Below, piece by piece: positions 1 through 9,170 of a stretch of DNA of 64,000 nt. The notes under the pieces were generated by a model. The model searched no databases. It saw nothing but the letters and a program-made list of their open reading frames with translations, and was not told the DNA's origin. This DNA is from Halorussus pelagicus (GTDB lineage Archaea > Halobacteriota > Halobacteria > Halobacteriales > Haladaptataceae): assembly GCF_004087835.1 (NCBI RefSeq), contig NZ_CP035119.1, forward strand, positions 2,480,001-2,544,000, read 5' to 3'. The stretch's first letter is position 1, and each line of letters starts with the position of its first letter. A program made the translations under genes and the position numbers.

Positions 1-2
1 GC

Positions 3-104
3 CGAGTCGTCGCTGGCCCCGCGCCGCCGCCCGACGCCGACGTGTACGCGGCCGCGGTAGCGGTCCGGGAGGTCCGCCTGACCGTCAGGACGTGGTCGAG
101 ATGA
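3..104 (+). CDS. C-terminal fragment of a small pilin/secretion-associated protein
   Basis: The window opens inside an open frame that ends with TGA at 102-104. The visible C-terminus reads roughly VAVREVRLTVRTWSR. Its stop overlaps the ATG of the next gene in an ATGA arrangement, so the two are probably translationally coupled. In haloarchaea, large proteins like the next one follow short N-terminally hydrophobic proteins in type IV pilus or type II secretion clusters (families around DUF7283-DUF7288). Only about 33 residues are present, so the family assignment is inference from position. Confidence 0.5.
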   Translation, partial: RVVAGPAPPPDADVYAAAVAVREVRLTVRTWSR

Positions 105-3100
105 GACTGGCCGAGGACCGCAGGGGCCGGGTCCCCTTCGCGCTCGTCGGCGTCCTCCTGCTGGTCGGGAGCGCGGGCATCAGCGCCTCGTTGGCGGGCG
201 GGCCGACCCCCCGAACGGACGACTCGGTGGGGGTCGCCGTCGAGCGCACCACTGCCGCGACGAACACCGCGCTCCGCGGCGCGGTCGCGCGCGCCGGGCG
301 AGCGGCCGCCAGCGCGCCGGTCACCGCGCCCGGAAACTCCACCGCGGGACGCGCGCTCAACGACTCGACGCCGTTCCGCGACGCGCTCCGACTCCGCATC
401 TATCTGGCGGCCCGCGAGGACCTCTCGGCGGTCGGCGTCGGGCGGTCCGACATCGGCCAGTCCGAGGGCGTTCGCACCTCGGTCTCGCTTCCGGCGATTC
501 GGAACGCCTCGGACCTCCGGGCGGCCAAGCGCCGAGTCGAAATCGAACCCGCGGGCGGCGCGGACCGCGCGGAGAACGCCGGACTGCGGGTCCGCATCCG
601 GAACGTTACCGTCACGGCGACCCGCGGCGGCCGGGTAGTCGAGCGCGAGCGAATCGCGCCGGAGTTGGTCGTGGCGACGCCCGCGCTGGCGCTCCACGAG
701 CGCACGGTGCGCTTCGAGTCCCGGCTGAATCGCGGCCCGCTCGCGCCCGGTCTCGGCCGCCGACTCACCGCGCGACTCTACGTCGCGGCGTGGGCGCGAG
801 GGTACGCCCAGTACGGCGGCGCGCCGGTCCAGAACGTCGTGGCGAACCGCCACATCGAACTCGCCGCGAACGGCGCGCTCCTGCGCGAACAGCGAGACGC
901 CTTCGGGAAGAGCGACCCGCGAGCGCGGCGCGCGCTCGGGTGGGCGACCGCCAGAATCGGCGCGACAGACCTGTTGACGGCCGCTGACAACCAACGCGGG
1001 TCGGCGTGGACCGGGCGACTGCTGGCGACGGCAGAGCGGTACCAGCAGGACAATCCGATGCCCGGCGGGGTGACGAGCAAAAATCTGACCGAGAATCCGC
1101 GCGAGACCCGGCGGTCCCTCCGCGTCGGCGTGAATCGGACGGCCGACCGCGCGTTCACAGACCTCGTGTCGGGTGCGGACGGTCCCGGCCTCTCGGAGGT
1201 CCTACGTTCGGCCTACACCGCCGACGCGCGCGTCGTGGCCGCGGTTCGGGAGAACCCCGCAGAGAGCGAGGCACGACCTGCGCTCGAATCGCCGGGCGCG
1301 AACTGGACGCTCCGGTCGAGCGAGGTCCGGACGCGGACGGCGGTCGAGCGGTCGGCAGATGGTCCCGCAAGCGCGCCGACGCTTGGCGCTCCGGAGGAGT
1401 GGCACCTGCTGGACACCGAATCGCACCGAGTCGTACGGAGGCACGCGCTGGTCGCCGAGTGGGAGCGAGAGGGCGGCATCGAGGGCAACGACGGCAACGA
1501 TGGCGGGGAACGCGGCAACGAGACGAACACTCCCGAAACGCGCCAAACGGTCCAGCGGTGGACCGAGACGTTCGCGGTGCGCGTCGGCGTCGCGGGCGAC
1601 CACAGCATCGAATCCGACCTCGCGCCCTCGCGGCCGGTCTCGGGAATCCACGAGCACGGCGGCGCGCTCGACGGACCGAACTTCCGGGAGTTTGGCGAGC
1701 GAGCGACCGAGCAGGTGGTCGGTTCTCGCGGTGGGTTCGACGCACTCGCCGAGCGAGCGGTCGCTGGAACGCTCGATACTCGCTCCGAGGAAGTCGCAAG
1801 TCGCCGACCCGCCGACCTCCGGGAGTGGGTCTATCGAGACCTCGTGGCACTGCGCGAGCGCGTCCGGAACCTCTCGGTGACCGTCTCCCGGAATCGGGCG
1901 GTCGGCGGCGAACCGCCGACCGCCGAACTCGCTCGGACGGTCCGGAGTCGGCGCGCGGCGCTCCTCGACGCGCCCGCCCGCTACGACGGCGTGGCCGACC
2001 GGGCGCGAGTCGCGGCGCGGGCCGCGTACCTCGACCGAGTGGTTTCTCGATTGGAGACGCGTGCCGACCGCGAGGAGCGGACTCGGACGGGCGTCGAGGG
2101 TGCGCTCGCCGACGCGGGGGTGTCGCTAGACCGCGCTCGGAAGATTCTCCGCGAGCGGACGACGCCGGAGACGCCGCCGCCGCGGCCCCTGCCCGCCGAC
2201 GGGCCGGGGCGCTCGCTCAACCTGAGCGTGTCAGGCGCGCCGCCGTACCTCACGCTGTCCTCGCTCGACCACGAGCAGGTCGCCGCGATTCCGGACGGCG
2301 AGACGGCCCATCCGCTCGCCGCTCGGAATCGGAACGTCTTCACGGTCCCCTACGGCGATGCCGCGAAGTCGGTCGCCTCGGCGGTGGTCGGCGACGGCGA
2401 GTCGGGCCGGACCGACCTCCGAACCGCCGCGCTGGCGCTCCGGGCCGCGAACCGGACGCTCGCGGAGGAGGACAACCGGAGTCTGGCGCGGCGGCGCGAC
2501 TCGCTTCAGCAGTCGCTCGCCTCGTCGATGGCGGACGTTCGCCGGGAGTTGGTCGCCGGGATGGCGCTGTCGCGCTTCGACCTGACCGAGACCGAGCGCC
2601 GGGCCGCCGTCGCGTCGGGACTGGCGCAGTGGGACACGACCGCTGGGCGGGCGCTCGCGGTGGCGAACGGGTCGGCCGCGGAGGCCATCGCCGAGGCTGT
2701 GGTCCGGAACCGGCCCGCCCTCCGGCGCTCCGACCGACGCGACTGGGTGGACCTGCGGACCGAGTTGGCCGTCGAGTCGGTCCGCGAGGAGGTCGAAGGA
2801 CCGCCGCGCTCGACGGTGAACGGGACGGCGAGTGAGACCCGGAACGTGGCGAAGACCGCGCTGAAGCGCGCGGTGAAGGCCGGTCTCGGAAACGCGACGG
2901 AGGTCGCCAGCAAGCGGTGGTTCGGCGAGGTGTTGGGCGCGGTCCCCTCGGGTCTGCCCGTCGCGCCCGTACCGGGCTACTGGTACGCGACACTCAACGT
3001 CTGGTCGGTCGGCGTGGAGGGCGAGTACGCCCGCTTCGCGGTGAGCGCGCCCCAAGGGCCACCCGGCGAGTCGGTGGCCTACGTCCGCGAAAACGGGACC

Positions 3101-3268
3101 GTGAGTCTCGACTGGGACGAGGACGGCGAGTCCGAAGTCCTCGGGCGCACGACGCCGGTCTCCTTCGAAACGGAGACGACCGTCGTGGTGGTCGTGCCGC
3201 CCGGTCCGCCGGGCGTCGGCGACAGGGACGGCACTCGGGACGAAACCTCGCCGGGGTGGTCGTCGTAA
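101..3268 (+). CDS. Large secretion-cluster surface protein (DUF7286-like)
   Basis: A protein of 1055 residues starting at the ATG at 101, which overlaps the upstream stop; the GTG at 92 is the alternative. Residues about 8-32 form one hydrophobic segment after a basic stretch (RRGRVPFALVGVLLLVG), typical of a membrane-anchored archaeal pilin-like or signal-anchor N-terminus. The rest is a long Arg/Glu/Ala-rich extracytoplasmic region with many N-x-S/T sequons (for example NSTAG, NRTAD, NGTAS), compatible with N-glycosylation. A hydrophobic patch near residues 965-985 (LGAVPSGLPVAPVPGYWYAT) precedes a C-terminal beta-rich part. Length and position match haloarchaeal DUF7286-type proteins linked to type IV pilus-like systems. 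Biochemical function is unknown. Confidence 0.7.
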   Translation: MRLAEDRRGRVPFALVGVLLLVGSAGISASLAGGPTPRTDDSVGVAVERTTAATNTALRGAVARAGRAAASAPVTAPGNSTAGRALNDSTPFRDALRLRIYLAAREDLSAVGVGRSDIGQSEGVRTSVSLPAIRNASDLRAAKRRVEIEPAGGADRAENAGLRVRIRNVTVTATRGGRVVERERIAPELVVATPALALHERTVRFESRLNRGPLAPGLGRRLTARLYVAAWARGYAQYGGAPVQNVVANRHIELAANGALLREQRDAFGKSDPRARRALGWATARIGATDLLTAADNQRGSAWTGRLLATAERYQQDNPMPGGVTSKNLTENPRETRRSLRVGVNRTADRAFTDLVSGADGPGLSEVLRSAYTADARVVAAVRENPAESEARPALESPGANWTLRSSEVRTRTAVERSADGPASAPTLGAPEEWHLLDTESHRVVRRHALVAEWEREGGIEGNDGNDGGERGNETNTPETRQTVQRWTETFAVRVGVAGDHSIESDLAPSRPVSGIHEHGGALDGPNFREFGERATEQVVGSRGGFDALAERAVAGTLDTRSEEVASRRPADLREWVYRDLVALRERVRNLSVTVSRNRAVGGEPPTAELARTVRSRRAALLDAPARYDGVADRARVAARAAYLDRVVSRLETRADREERTRTGVEGALADAGVSLDRARKILRERTTPETPPPRPLPADGPGRSLNLSVSGAPPYLTLSSLDHEQVAAIPDGETAHPLAARNRNVFTVPYGDAAKSVASAVVGDGESGRTDLRTAALALRAANRTLAEEDNRSLARRRDSLQQSLASSMADVRRELVAGMALSRFDLTETERRAAVASGLAQWDTTAGRALAVANGSAAEAIAEAVVRNRPALRRSDRRDWVDLRTELAVESVREEVEGPPRSTVNGTASETRNVAKTALKRAVKAGLGNATEVASKRWFGEVLGAVPSGLPVAPVPGYWYATLNVWSVGVEGEYARFAVSAPQGPPGESVAYVRENGTVSLDWDEDGESEVLGRTTPVSFETETTVVVVVPPGPPGVGDRDGTRDETSPGWSS

Positions 3269-3325
3269 GCAGGCGTCTCTGGGTGGTTCGAGAGTCGGTG
3301 GCGTGACGGCGGTATTCTCCACTCC

Positions 3326-3551
3326 GGCGCGTGCGGGCGCGACGCCGCCGGGCGTCGCGCCGTTCCGCGCGAGGTCGTCGTGAACGGACGTGAACGACGG
3401 CTCGTCGGACGGGGTTTGTCCGACGGTGGATGAGTAGCGCAGGTCGGAGCGAAGCGGAGACCGAGCAACGCAGGCGGTTGGGGAGGCGTGAGGCTTGCTG
3501 TCGCGGTGCGGTGCCGTGCGGGCGACTCCATCGCTCACGCCTGAAGCTAGC
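3326..3551 (+). repeat. Left copy of a hairpin-rich inverted repeat flanking the DUF5791 gene
   Basis: About 226 bp that reappears, inverted, at 4190-4403. Shared blocks include the outer GGCGCGTG, a long central block around 3369-3432, GGTTGGGGAGG near 3477, and the inner end CTCACGCCTGAAGCTAGC. It holds several perfect hairpins: 3336-3361 (11-bp arms GGCGCGACGCC), 3376-3399 (arms CGTCGT, loop GAACGGACGTGA) and 3403-3425 (arms CGTCGGAC, loop GGGGTTT), plus a weaker GGTC/GACC stem around 3452. No gene is seen in 3269-3667. The gap also holds a small hairpin CCCCT-TTCAATC-AGGGG at 3636-3652, just ahead of the DUF5791 start. Confidence 0.9.
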
Positions 3552-3667
3552 TTCTTCCCCGCCTTCCAGACAGCTGCCCCGCGGACAACATCAACCCCAC
3601 CGAACCACCGAGAACACCCGTCTATCGAAGTGAAACCCCTTTCAATCAGGGGACCCTCGCTTCGACC

Positions 3668-4102
3668 ATGATTTACGACGACATCGAGGACCCCGAATCG
3701 ACCTCTGCCGACGAGGTACGCGCGAACTACGTCACGGACCTCGCCGCCATCGTCGCGGCCCGCGGCGTCGATTCGGTCGCCGAGGAGACCGGCGTGGACC
3801 GCGAGACGATTGCTATGCTGGCCGACGAAGACGCCGGGGTCGCCGACGAGCTGACGCTGGAGGACGCCGCCGCCGTCGCCGCGCTCGACGAGGATGCGCC
3901 GCCCGCCGACGCCATCGTCGCCGAGATTCGAGACACGCTCCTGATGGGGATGACCACGGCGGTCCTCGATGTGGACACCATCGCCGCAGAAATCGACGAA
4001 TTGGACGGCAAGCAGGTTCACCAGAAGGTCGAGGGGCGCGCGCCGATGACCCTTGACGAGTACGCGACGCTTCACCACTTCATCGCCAGTCGCCAGCGGT
4101 AG
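3668..4102 (+). CDS. DUF5791 family protein
   Basis: 144 residues, acidic, cytoplasmic, without a signal or membrane segment. The sequence (MIYDDIEDP... LLMGMTTAVLDVDTIAAE ... HHFIASRQR) matches the haloarchaeal DUF5791 family over its whole length. A helix-turn-helix-like stretch (SVAEETGVDRETIAMLAD, about residues 38-55) suggests it could contact nucleic acid, but no function is established. The ATG at 3668 lies about 28 nt after a weak TATA-like CCCTTTCAA, consistent with a leaderless transcript. The gene sits alone between two long inverted repeats, so an invertible or mobile context is possible. Confidence 0.85.
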   Translation: MIYDDIEDPESTSADEVRANYVTDLAAIVAARGVDSVAEETGVDRETIAMLADEDAGVADELTLEDAAAVAALDEDAPPADAIVAEIRDTLLMGMTTAVLDVDTIAAEIDELDGKQVHQKVEGRAPMTLDEYATLHHFIASRQR

Positions 4103-4189
4103 CGTTCTGGGTGGTTTGGGTCGTCTTGCTGTTTGCTGATTCACGATTCGTTTCTGGTCGGCCTCATGGGCGGTCGAACGAGACAGTGG

Positions 4190-4403
4190 GCTAGCTTCAG
4201 GCGTGAGCCAAGGAGTCACCGCAACCGCACAGCACCGCGACGGCCAGGTCCTCCCCAACCGATTGCGGTCCTCGGTCGCTTCGCTCCCTGCGGTCCTCAT
4301 CCACCGTCGGACAAACCCCGTCCGACGAGCCGTCGTTCACCTCCGTTCACGACGACCTCGCGCAAATGGGCGCGACGCCGTGGGCGTCGCGCCCCCACGC
4401 GCC
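4190..4403 (-). repeat. Right copy of the inverted repeat flanking the DUF5791 gene
   Basis: About 214 bp; its reverse complement aligns with 3326-3551 with small indels and substitutions. The inner end GCTAGC (4190-4195) pairs with 3546-3551. The outer hairpin has 12-bp arms (GGGCGCGACGCC 4368-4379, GGCGTCGCGCCC 4383-4394). The CGTCGGAC/GTCCGACG hairpin is fully conserved and the CGTCGT/ACGACG hairpin keeps its stem with one loop change. The 4103-4499 gap contains no convincing gene; apart from this repeat it holds a TATA-like AGTTATCCC near 4469-4477 that fits the start of the next gene. Confidence 0.9.
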
Positions 4404-4499
4404 AAGTCGGAAACTCAATCCTACGAAAAACAGAAACGAAATCTCACAGAATGCTCCTACGCCGCGGGAGTTATCCCGGCCACGGCCCAACGCCCGAGC

Positions 4500-5387
4500 A
4501 TGCACGTTGCGATACTCGGGTGTGGCTACGTCGGTCTCGAACTCGGCCGCCAACTGACCGAGGCGGGCCACCGCGCGGTGGGTGTCCGGCGCTCCGACGA
4601 CGGTCTCGCCGCCATTGAGGACGCGGGGTTCGAGGCGGTCCGGGCCGATGTGACTGACGCGGACTCGCTGACCGCGGTGCCCGACGTGGACGCCGTGGTC
4701 TTCGCGGCGAGTTCGGGCGGACGCGACGCGGCGGCCGCACGCAAGATATACGTCGAGGGGTTACGCACCGCTATCGAAGAGTTCGGCGGGCGAGAGAACC
4801 CGCCCGAGCGATTGGTCTACACGTCCAGCACGGGCGTCTACGGCGACCATAGCGGTGACTGGGTGGACGAGGAGACGCCCCTCGACCCCCGGACCGACAA
4901 GACCGAGGTGCTGGCGGAGGCCGAGCGCGTGGCGCTCGAAGAAGCCCCCAAGCACGGCATTGACGGCACCGTCGCGCGCCTCGCGGGAATCTACGGTCCC
5001 GGCCGGACACGACTGGAGCGCTATCTTGAGGGACCGGTCACGGAGGGCTACCTGAACATGATTCACCGCGACGACGCCGCTGGCGCGGTCCGGTTCCTGC
5101 TGGACGAGGACCTCGCGCGCGGTGAGGTCGTGCTGGTCGCGGACGACGAACCGGTCTCGAAGTGGGAGTTCGCCGATTGGCTGGCCGAGGAGTGCGGGGA
5201 GCCGACCCCGCCCAAGCAGACTGCCGAGGAGCGACTGGCCAACGACGACCTCTCCGAGCGCGTCCGACGCCGGATTCTGACCAGCAAACGATGCGACAAC
5301 GAGACGTTGCGGACGCTCGGCTATGAGTTCAGCTATCCGACCTATCGGGAGGGCTATCGGGACGCAATCGAGACCTACCGGAACTAA
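4500..5387 (+). CDS. NAD(P)-dependent epimerase/SDR family protein (YeeZ-like)
   Basis: 295 residues. The N-terminal Rossmann motif is MHVAILGCGYVGLELGRQL (glycine-rich loop at about residues 7-13). The mid region has the extended-SDR catalytic-like signature YTSSTGVYGD followed by a conserved LAGIYGPGR. The C-terminal domain would determine substrate. The family includes nucleotide-sugar epimerases/dehydratases and YeeZ-type proteins of unknown substrate. The canonical YxxxK is not evident here, so catalytic activity as an epimerase is uncertain. ATG at 4500 is about 28 nt downstream of a TATA-like AGTTATCCC. An extended frame upstream runs through the inverted repeat and is not credible. 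Confidence 0.85.
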   Translation: MHVAILGCGYVGLELGRQLTEAGHRAVGVRRSDDGLAAIEDAGFEAVRADVTDADSLTAVPDVDAVVFAASSGGRDAAAARKIYVEGLRTAIEEFGGRENPPERLVYTSSTGVYGDHSGDWVDEETPLDPRTDKTEVLAEAERVALEEAPKHGIDGTVARLAGIYGPGRTRLERYLEGPVTEGYLNMIHRDDAAGAVRFLLDEDLARGEVVLVADDEPVSKWEFADWLAEECGEPTPPKQTAEERLANDDLSERVRRRILTSKRCDNETLRTLGYEFSYPTYREGYRDAIETYRN

Positions 5388-5448
5388 CTCGGCCGAATCG
5401 CTCAACGTTCTACATTTCGGGAAAATTTCTTGTTCGTCGGGACCGTCC

Positions 5449-6642
5449 ATGCGAGTCATGCAACTGCCAGCCCTTCCGCAACTGCGGGTTCGGGAGTTCA
5501 TTCGGGCCGCCGAGGCGTGGGGCCTGAGTTCGCCCGAACTCGCGGGGGCCGTTGCCCTCGGCGCGATTGCGCTGGTGGCGTCGCTCTGGTTGGTCGTCCG
5601 CTGGATTCGGCGGCCGATGGGGACCCGTCTGAAGCGCGCGCTGGCCAAGCGCGAGGCGGTCGCCATCCTGATGCACCCGAATCCCGACCCCGACGCGATG
5701 GCTTGTGCCATCGGCGTCGCCCACTTGGCCAGCGAGGTCGGCACCGACGCGACCCTCCAGTTCGCTGGCCAGATTCGCCACCAGCAAAACCGGGCGTTCC
5801 GAACCGTCCTCGACCTCGAACTCGACCAAATCGACCACGTCAGCGAGGTCGCCTGCGAGGACGTGGTTCTGGTTGATCACAACACGCCCCGCGGGTTCGA
5901 GGGGGCCGAGGGACTCGAACCCTACGCGGTCGTGGACCACCACCCCGGCAACGGGACCGGCGAGCGCTTCACCGACCAGCGAACCGACTACGGGGCCTGC
6001 GCGACCATCGTCGCGGAGTATCTGGAGGACGTGGGCGCGACTCCGGTCGGTCCCGACGACGAGAGCGCGAACGACTTCGAGGTCCCTCCGGAGATCTCGA
6101 CGGGCCTGCTCTACGGTATCCAGTCGGACACAAAACATCTCACGAACGGGTGTACCGAGGCGGAGTTCCACGCGGCGGCGTACCTCTACGGGGGCGTCGA
6201 TGAGGACCTGCTCGACCGAATCGCCAACCCGCAAGTCAGCGCCGAAGTGCTGGAGGTCAAGTCCCGCGCTATCACGGGCCGCGACGTGCGCGGGTCGTTC
6301 GCGGTCAGCGACGTGGGGCGAGTGAACAACGTTGACGCTATCCCCCAAGCGGCCGACGAACTCCTCCAACTGGAGGGCGTGACCGCGGTGGTCATCTACG
6401 GACGGCGCGACGAGACGGTCCACCTCTCGGGCCGGTCGCGCGACGACCGGGTCCACATGGGGAAGGCCTTGGAGAGCGTCGCCGACGAGATTCCCGGCGC
6501 GAGCGCGGGCGGCCACGCCCGCATGGGCGGCGGACAGCTTCCCGTCGAGGGCGCGACGTTCGCCAGCGGCGGGGAGACGGCGATGTGGTCGCAGGCCGAA
6601 CTCGCCGACGACGTGTTCTCGGCGCTCAACGGCGACGTGTGA
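5449..6642 (+). CDS. Membrane-anchored DHH family phosphoesterase
   Basis: 397 residues from ATG 5449 (ATG 5458 is an alternative). One membrane segment lies at about residues 25-47 (LAGAVALGAIALVASLWLVV). A DHH domain follows, with motif ILMHPNPDPDAMACAIG, then VLVDHNTP and VVDHHPGNGTG, the Mn-binding signatures of the superfamily. A DHHA1-type C-terminus ends with GGHARMGGGQLP. DHH-DHHA1 enzymes hydrolyse short oligonucleotides, pAp or cyclic dinucleotides. The membrane anchor recalls GdpP-type c-di-AMP phosphodiesterases, though PAS/GGDEF parts are absent. A paralogue with an N-terminal TrkA-N domain lies at 53320-54810. Substrate is inferred, not shown. Confidence 0.9.
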   Translation: MRVMQLPALPQLRVREFIRAAEAWGLSSPELAGAVALGAIALVASLWLVVRWIRRPMGTRLKRALAKREAVAILMHPNPDPDAMACAIGVAHLASEVGTDATLQFAGQIRHQQNRAFRTVLDLELDQIDHVSEVACEDVVLVDHNTPRGFEGAEGLEPYAVVDHHPGNGTGERFTDQRTDYGACATIVAEYLEDVGATPVGPDDESANDFEVPPEISTGLLYGIQSDTKHLTNGCTEAEFHAAAYLYGGVDEDLLDRIANPQVSAEVLEVKSRAITGRDVRGSFAVSDVGRVNNVDAIPQAADELLQLEGVTAVVIYGRRDETVHLSGRSRDDRVHMGKALESVADEIPGASAGGHARMGGGQLPVEGATFASGGETAMWSQAELADDVFSALNGDV

Positions 6643-6709
6643 ACCGGGCTACCGTCCGAGGGTCCCGGCCGTACGCCGTGACTTTCGCGCGACTCTAATG
6701 ACGGATGCG

Positions 6710-9148
6710 CTACTCCACGACGATTTTCCCCGTCATGCCCGCGGCCTCGTGCGGGATGCAGAAGTACTCGTGGGTCCCGGTCGTCTCGAAGGTGTGGACG
6801 AACGATTGGCCCGACTGGACGGCGCCGCTCCCGTTCTCCCAGCCCTCAGCGGCCGCTTCTTGGGAGTCGAAGTCACCCGACGCCCAGTAGTTCGCCCCCT
6901 CCGGAATCTTCTCTCCGTAGGCAGTGACCGAGTGGGGTTCACCGGCGGCGTGTTCGAAGGCCACCGTGTCGCCCTGCTGGACTGTCAGTTCCGCCGGGTC
7001 GAACGCGACGGCGTTCAGTTTCACCACATGGTCGGCGTCGTCCGGAACGCCCTCGACGACGTTCGGACCGCCGCTCAGTTGCTCGTCGCTCTCGCCGTCG
7101 CCGCCGGACTCGCCCTCGCCGACCGGTGCCTTCTCTGTCGCTCCCGCCACGGCGAACTCGGCCCGGACCGAGGCGCGCGCGAACGCTTCGAGCGCGTCGG
7201 ACACGCCCGACTCGTCCGCCAGTGCCCCGATTAGCGCTTCGAGACTGCCCTCGAAGCGCTCGTAGGCGTCGCCGTCGGCCTCCTCCAGCGTCTCGTGGAC
7301 GTTCGCTTCTTCGAACCCGGCGAAGGCGTCCTGCGCGACGCTCTCGGCCGCGCCGCTGAAGTCCCCGCCCGCGTTGGCGACGACGTCGTAGCTCGCGGCG
7401 ACGGCCTCCTCGTTGAACGATTTGGCTTCTGCGTACGCTCGCCCGTTTTCGCCGCCCTTCGCCGCGCTTCCCGCGGCGTTCAGCGCGCTCTCGAACGACT
7501 CGTATCTCGATTCGTTGGCGCTTTCGAGCGCCTCGTGGAACCCGCCCGCGCCCGCCTCGAAGTGCTGGAACGCCGACTGGACGACCGTCTTCGCGCGGGC
7601 CGACTCTCCGAACGCCGAAAGTGCCGCGGCGTCGAAGACGCGGGCGCTCATCAGGCCGCTCTCGGCGGGACTCACCTGCGCCGCGGACCCGACCTGCGTC
7701 TCGAACTGGAACAGCGCGTCGGTCGCGCCCTCGAAGTGGGTCGCCACGCCCTCATCGTCTCCGTTCTCGAACGCCGGAATCAGCCCCTCCTTGAGGTGTT
7801 CGTGTTCGAAGGTCTCGTAGAGGTCCTCGCTCGCGCCTTCGAGCGTCTCGTGGAAGCCGAGTTGGTCCGCCTCGAATCGCTCAAAGAGACCGCTTGCGAC
7901 GGTCGCCGCCGCCTCGCTCTCGCCGAGCGCGTGCAGTTCGCGGGCGTCGCCGAATCGCGCCCGGAAGAACGCTGCCTGCAGGACCGCAGCCTCGGTGTCG
8001 GTGGCGAGCGCCGAGATGCCCGCCCGGAGGTGCTTCTCCACCGAGTCGGCGGCCTTCGCGGCGGCCTCCGCGTCGCCGTTCCCGGCCGCGCTGGCGAGGT
8101 CCTCCAGTCCGCTCTCGAACCCCTCGTAGGCTTCGCCGTCCGCCTCTTCGAGCGCCTCGTGGGCCTTCGCGCCCTCGAAATGCGCGAACGTGTCCTCGGC
8201 AACCCGCTTCGCGCGCTCGGTCTTCCCGCGTGCGGTCAGCCACGCGGCGTCGTACGCTCTCGCTCGGTAGCCGTTGAGCGCGGCGGCGTGCGCGAAGTCT
8301 ATCGACGGGCCGCCGAGCGAGGCCAGCGCCCCGGCGTCGTAACCGCGGGCCTGCACAGCTGCGAGGTGGCCCGCTCCGGCGGCGCGCTCGCTGTCGGCCA
8401 GGGCGTACGCGCCGGTCGCCGCGGCGTCGAGCGCCGCGCTCGCCTGCTCGCGGAGGTCTCCCGCCCGCTCGTCGCTGGCGGCGTTCTTCGCCGCTTCGAG
8501 CGCGGTCTCGAAGGCCTCGTAGCTCTCGGCGTCGGCGTCTTCGAGCGCGCCGTGAGCGTCGGACTGCTCGAAGTCCTCGGCGGCGTCATCGACCACTGTC
8601 GCGGCGGCGTCGAACTTCCCCGCGCCAGCGAGTGCGGCTGCCGTGGACGCCCGCGACCCGAGCGCCAGCAGGTCGAGCGCGCGGGCGTTCGCCTCGCCGA
8701 CGCGCTCGGTCTGGGCCGCCCCGAGGTGCTTCGAGACGAGGTCGGCCTCGACGCGCATCTCCTCGATGTTCTCGCCGGTCGCTTGCTCTCGGAGTTGACC
8801 GAGCGCCTCCTCGAACTCCTCGTAGTGGTTCCCCTCGGTCGATTCGAGCGCTTCGTGCGCGCCCCACTCGCCGGACGCCTTCTCGAACTTCTCGAAGGCG
8901 TCGGCCGACCGCCGCGCCCCGGCGTCGAACTCACCCGCCGCGCCGAGCGCGAGCGCGTCGCGGGCCACCGACCGGTAGACGTTCCACTCGGCCGCGACCG
9001 CGAGGGCGGCAGAGTCCGGCGCGCTCGCCTCCCCGTCCTCGGAGGACGTCGGAGCCGCATTCTCCAATTGACCGCCACAACCAGCCAACGATACGCCTGC
9101 AAACAGTGCGCTCCCCGCTTTCAGCAGATCGCGTCGATTCGTCGCCAT
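6710..9148 (-). CDS. Tat lipoprotein with DUF5059-like repeats and C-terminal plastocyanin-type copper domain
   Basis: 812 residues, exported. The N-terminus MATNRRDLLKAGS is a Tat signal ending in the lipobox LAGC (Cys24). The body holds six spaced copies of a helical motif of the form FE..xxHExLExA....YExFExxL (for example HEALEEADGEAYEGFESGL), about every 105-130 residues, as in DUF5059 proteins. The last about 115 residues are a cupredoxin/halocyanin-like domain with ligands visible as PHSVTAYGE (His) and YFCIPHEAAGM (Cys, His, Met). It would act at the outer membrane face, binding copper or carrying electrons. A palindromic metal-repressor-type operator lies 4 nt before the start codon. 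Confidence 0.88.
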   Translation of the reverse strand: MATNRRDLLKAGSALFAGVSLAGCGGQLENAAPTSSEDGEASAPDSAALAVAAEWNVYRSVARDALALGAAGEFDAGARRSADAFEKFEKASGEWGAHEALESTEGNHYEEFEEALGQLREQATGENIEEMRVEADLVSKHLGAAQTERVGEANARALDLLALGSRASTAAALAGAGKFDAAATVVDDAAEDFEQSDAHGALEDADAESYEAFETALEAAKNAASDERAGDLREQASAALDAAATGAYALADSERAAGAGHLAAVQARGYDAGALASLGGPSIDFAHAAALNGYRARAYDAAWLTARGKTERAKRVAEDTFAHFEGAKAHEALEEADGEAYEGFESGLEDLASAAGNGDAEAAAKAADSVEKHLRAGISALATDTEAAVLQAAFFRARFGDARELHALGESEAAATVASGLFERFEADQLGFHETLEGASEDLYETFEHEHLKEGLIPAFENGDDEGVATHFEGATDALFQFETQVGSAAQVSPAESGLMSARVFDAAALSAFGESARAKTVVQSAFQHFEAGAGGFHEALESANESRYESFESALNAAGSAAKGGENGRAYAEAKSFNEEAVAASYDVVANAGGDFSGAAESVAQDAFAGFEEANVHETLEEADGDAYERFEGSLEALIGALADESGVSDALEAFARASVRAEFAVAGATEKAPVGEGESGGDGESDEQLSGGPNVVEGVPDDADHVVKLNAVAFDPAELTVQQGDTVAFEHAAGEPHSVTAYGEKIPEGANYWASGDFDSQEAAAEGWENGSGAVQSGQSFVHTFETTGTHEYFCIPHEAAGMTGKIVVE

Positions 9149-9152
9149 AGTG

Positions 9153-9170
9153 TTTTAGGGGCACCTAAAA
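9153..9170 (-). promoter_or_regulatory. DtxR/SirR-type palindromic operator upstream of the copper lipoprotein
   Basis: Perfect 7-bp inverted repeat TTTTAGG-GGCA-CCTAAAA, ending 4 nt before the start codon of the minus-strand gene at 9148. It resembles the TTAGG...CCTAA operators of DtxR-family metal-dependent repressors (SirR/Idr in haloarchaea, by memory). A TATA-like CTTTTAGT lies about 23-30 nt before the ATG, so a bound repressor would cover the transcription start. Metal regulation is inference. Confidence 0.65.

Noticed and set aside
2231-4300. 689-residue minus-strand frame across the DUF5791 locus
   Set aside because: It runs antisense through two real genes and a non-coding inverted repeat and has shadow-frame composition.
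3326-4403. Insertion sequence
   Set aside because: The terminal repeats are far longer than IS ends and the enclosed gene is DUF5791, not a transposase; target duplications were not seen.
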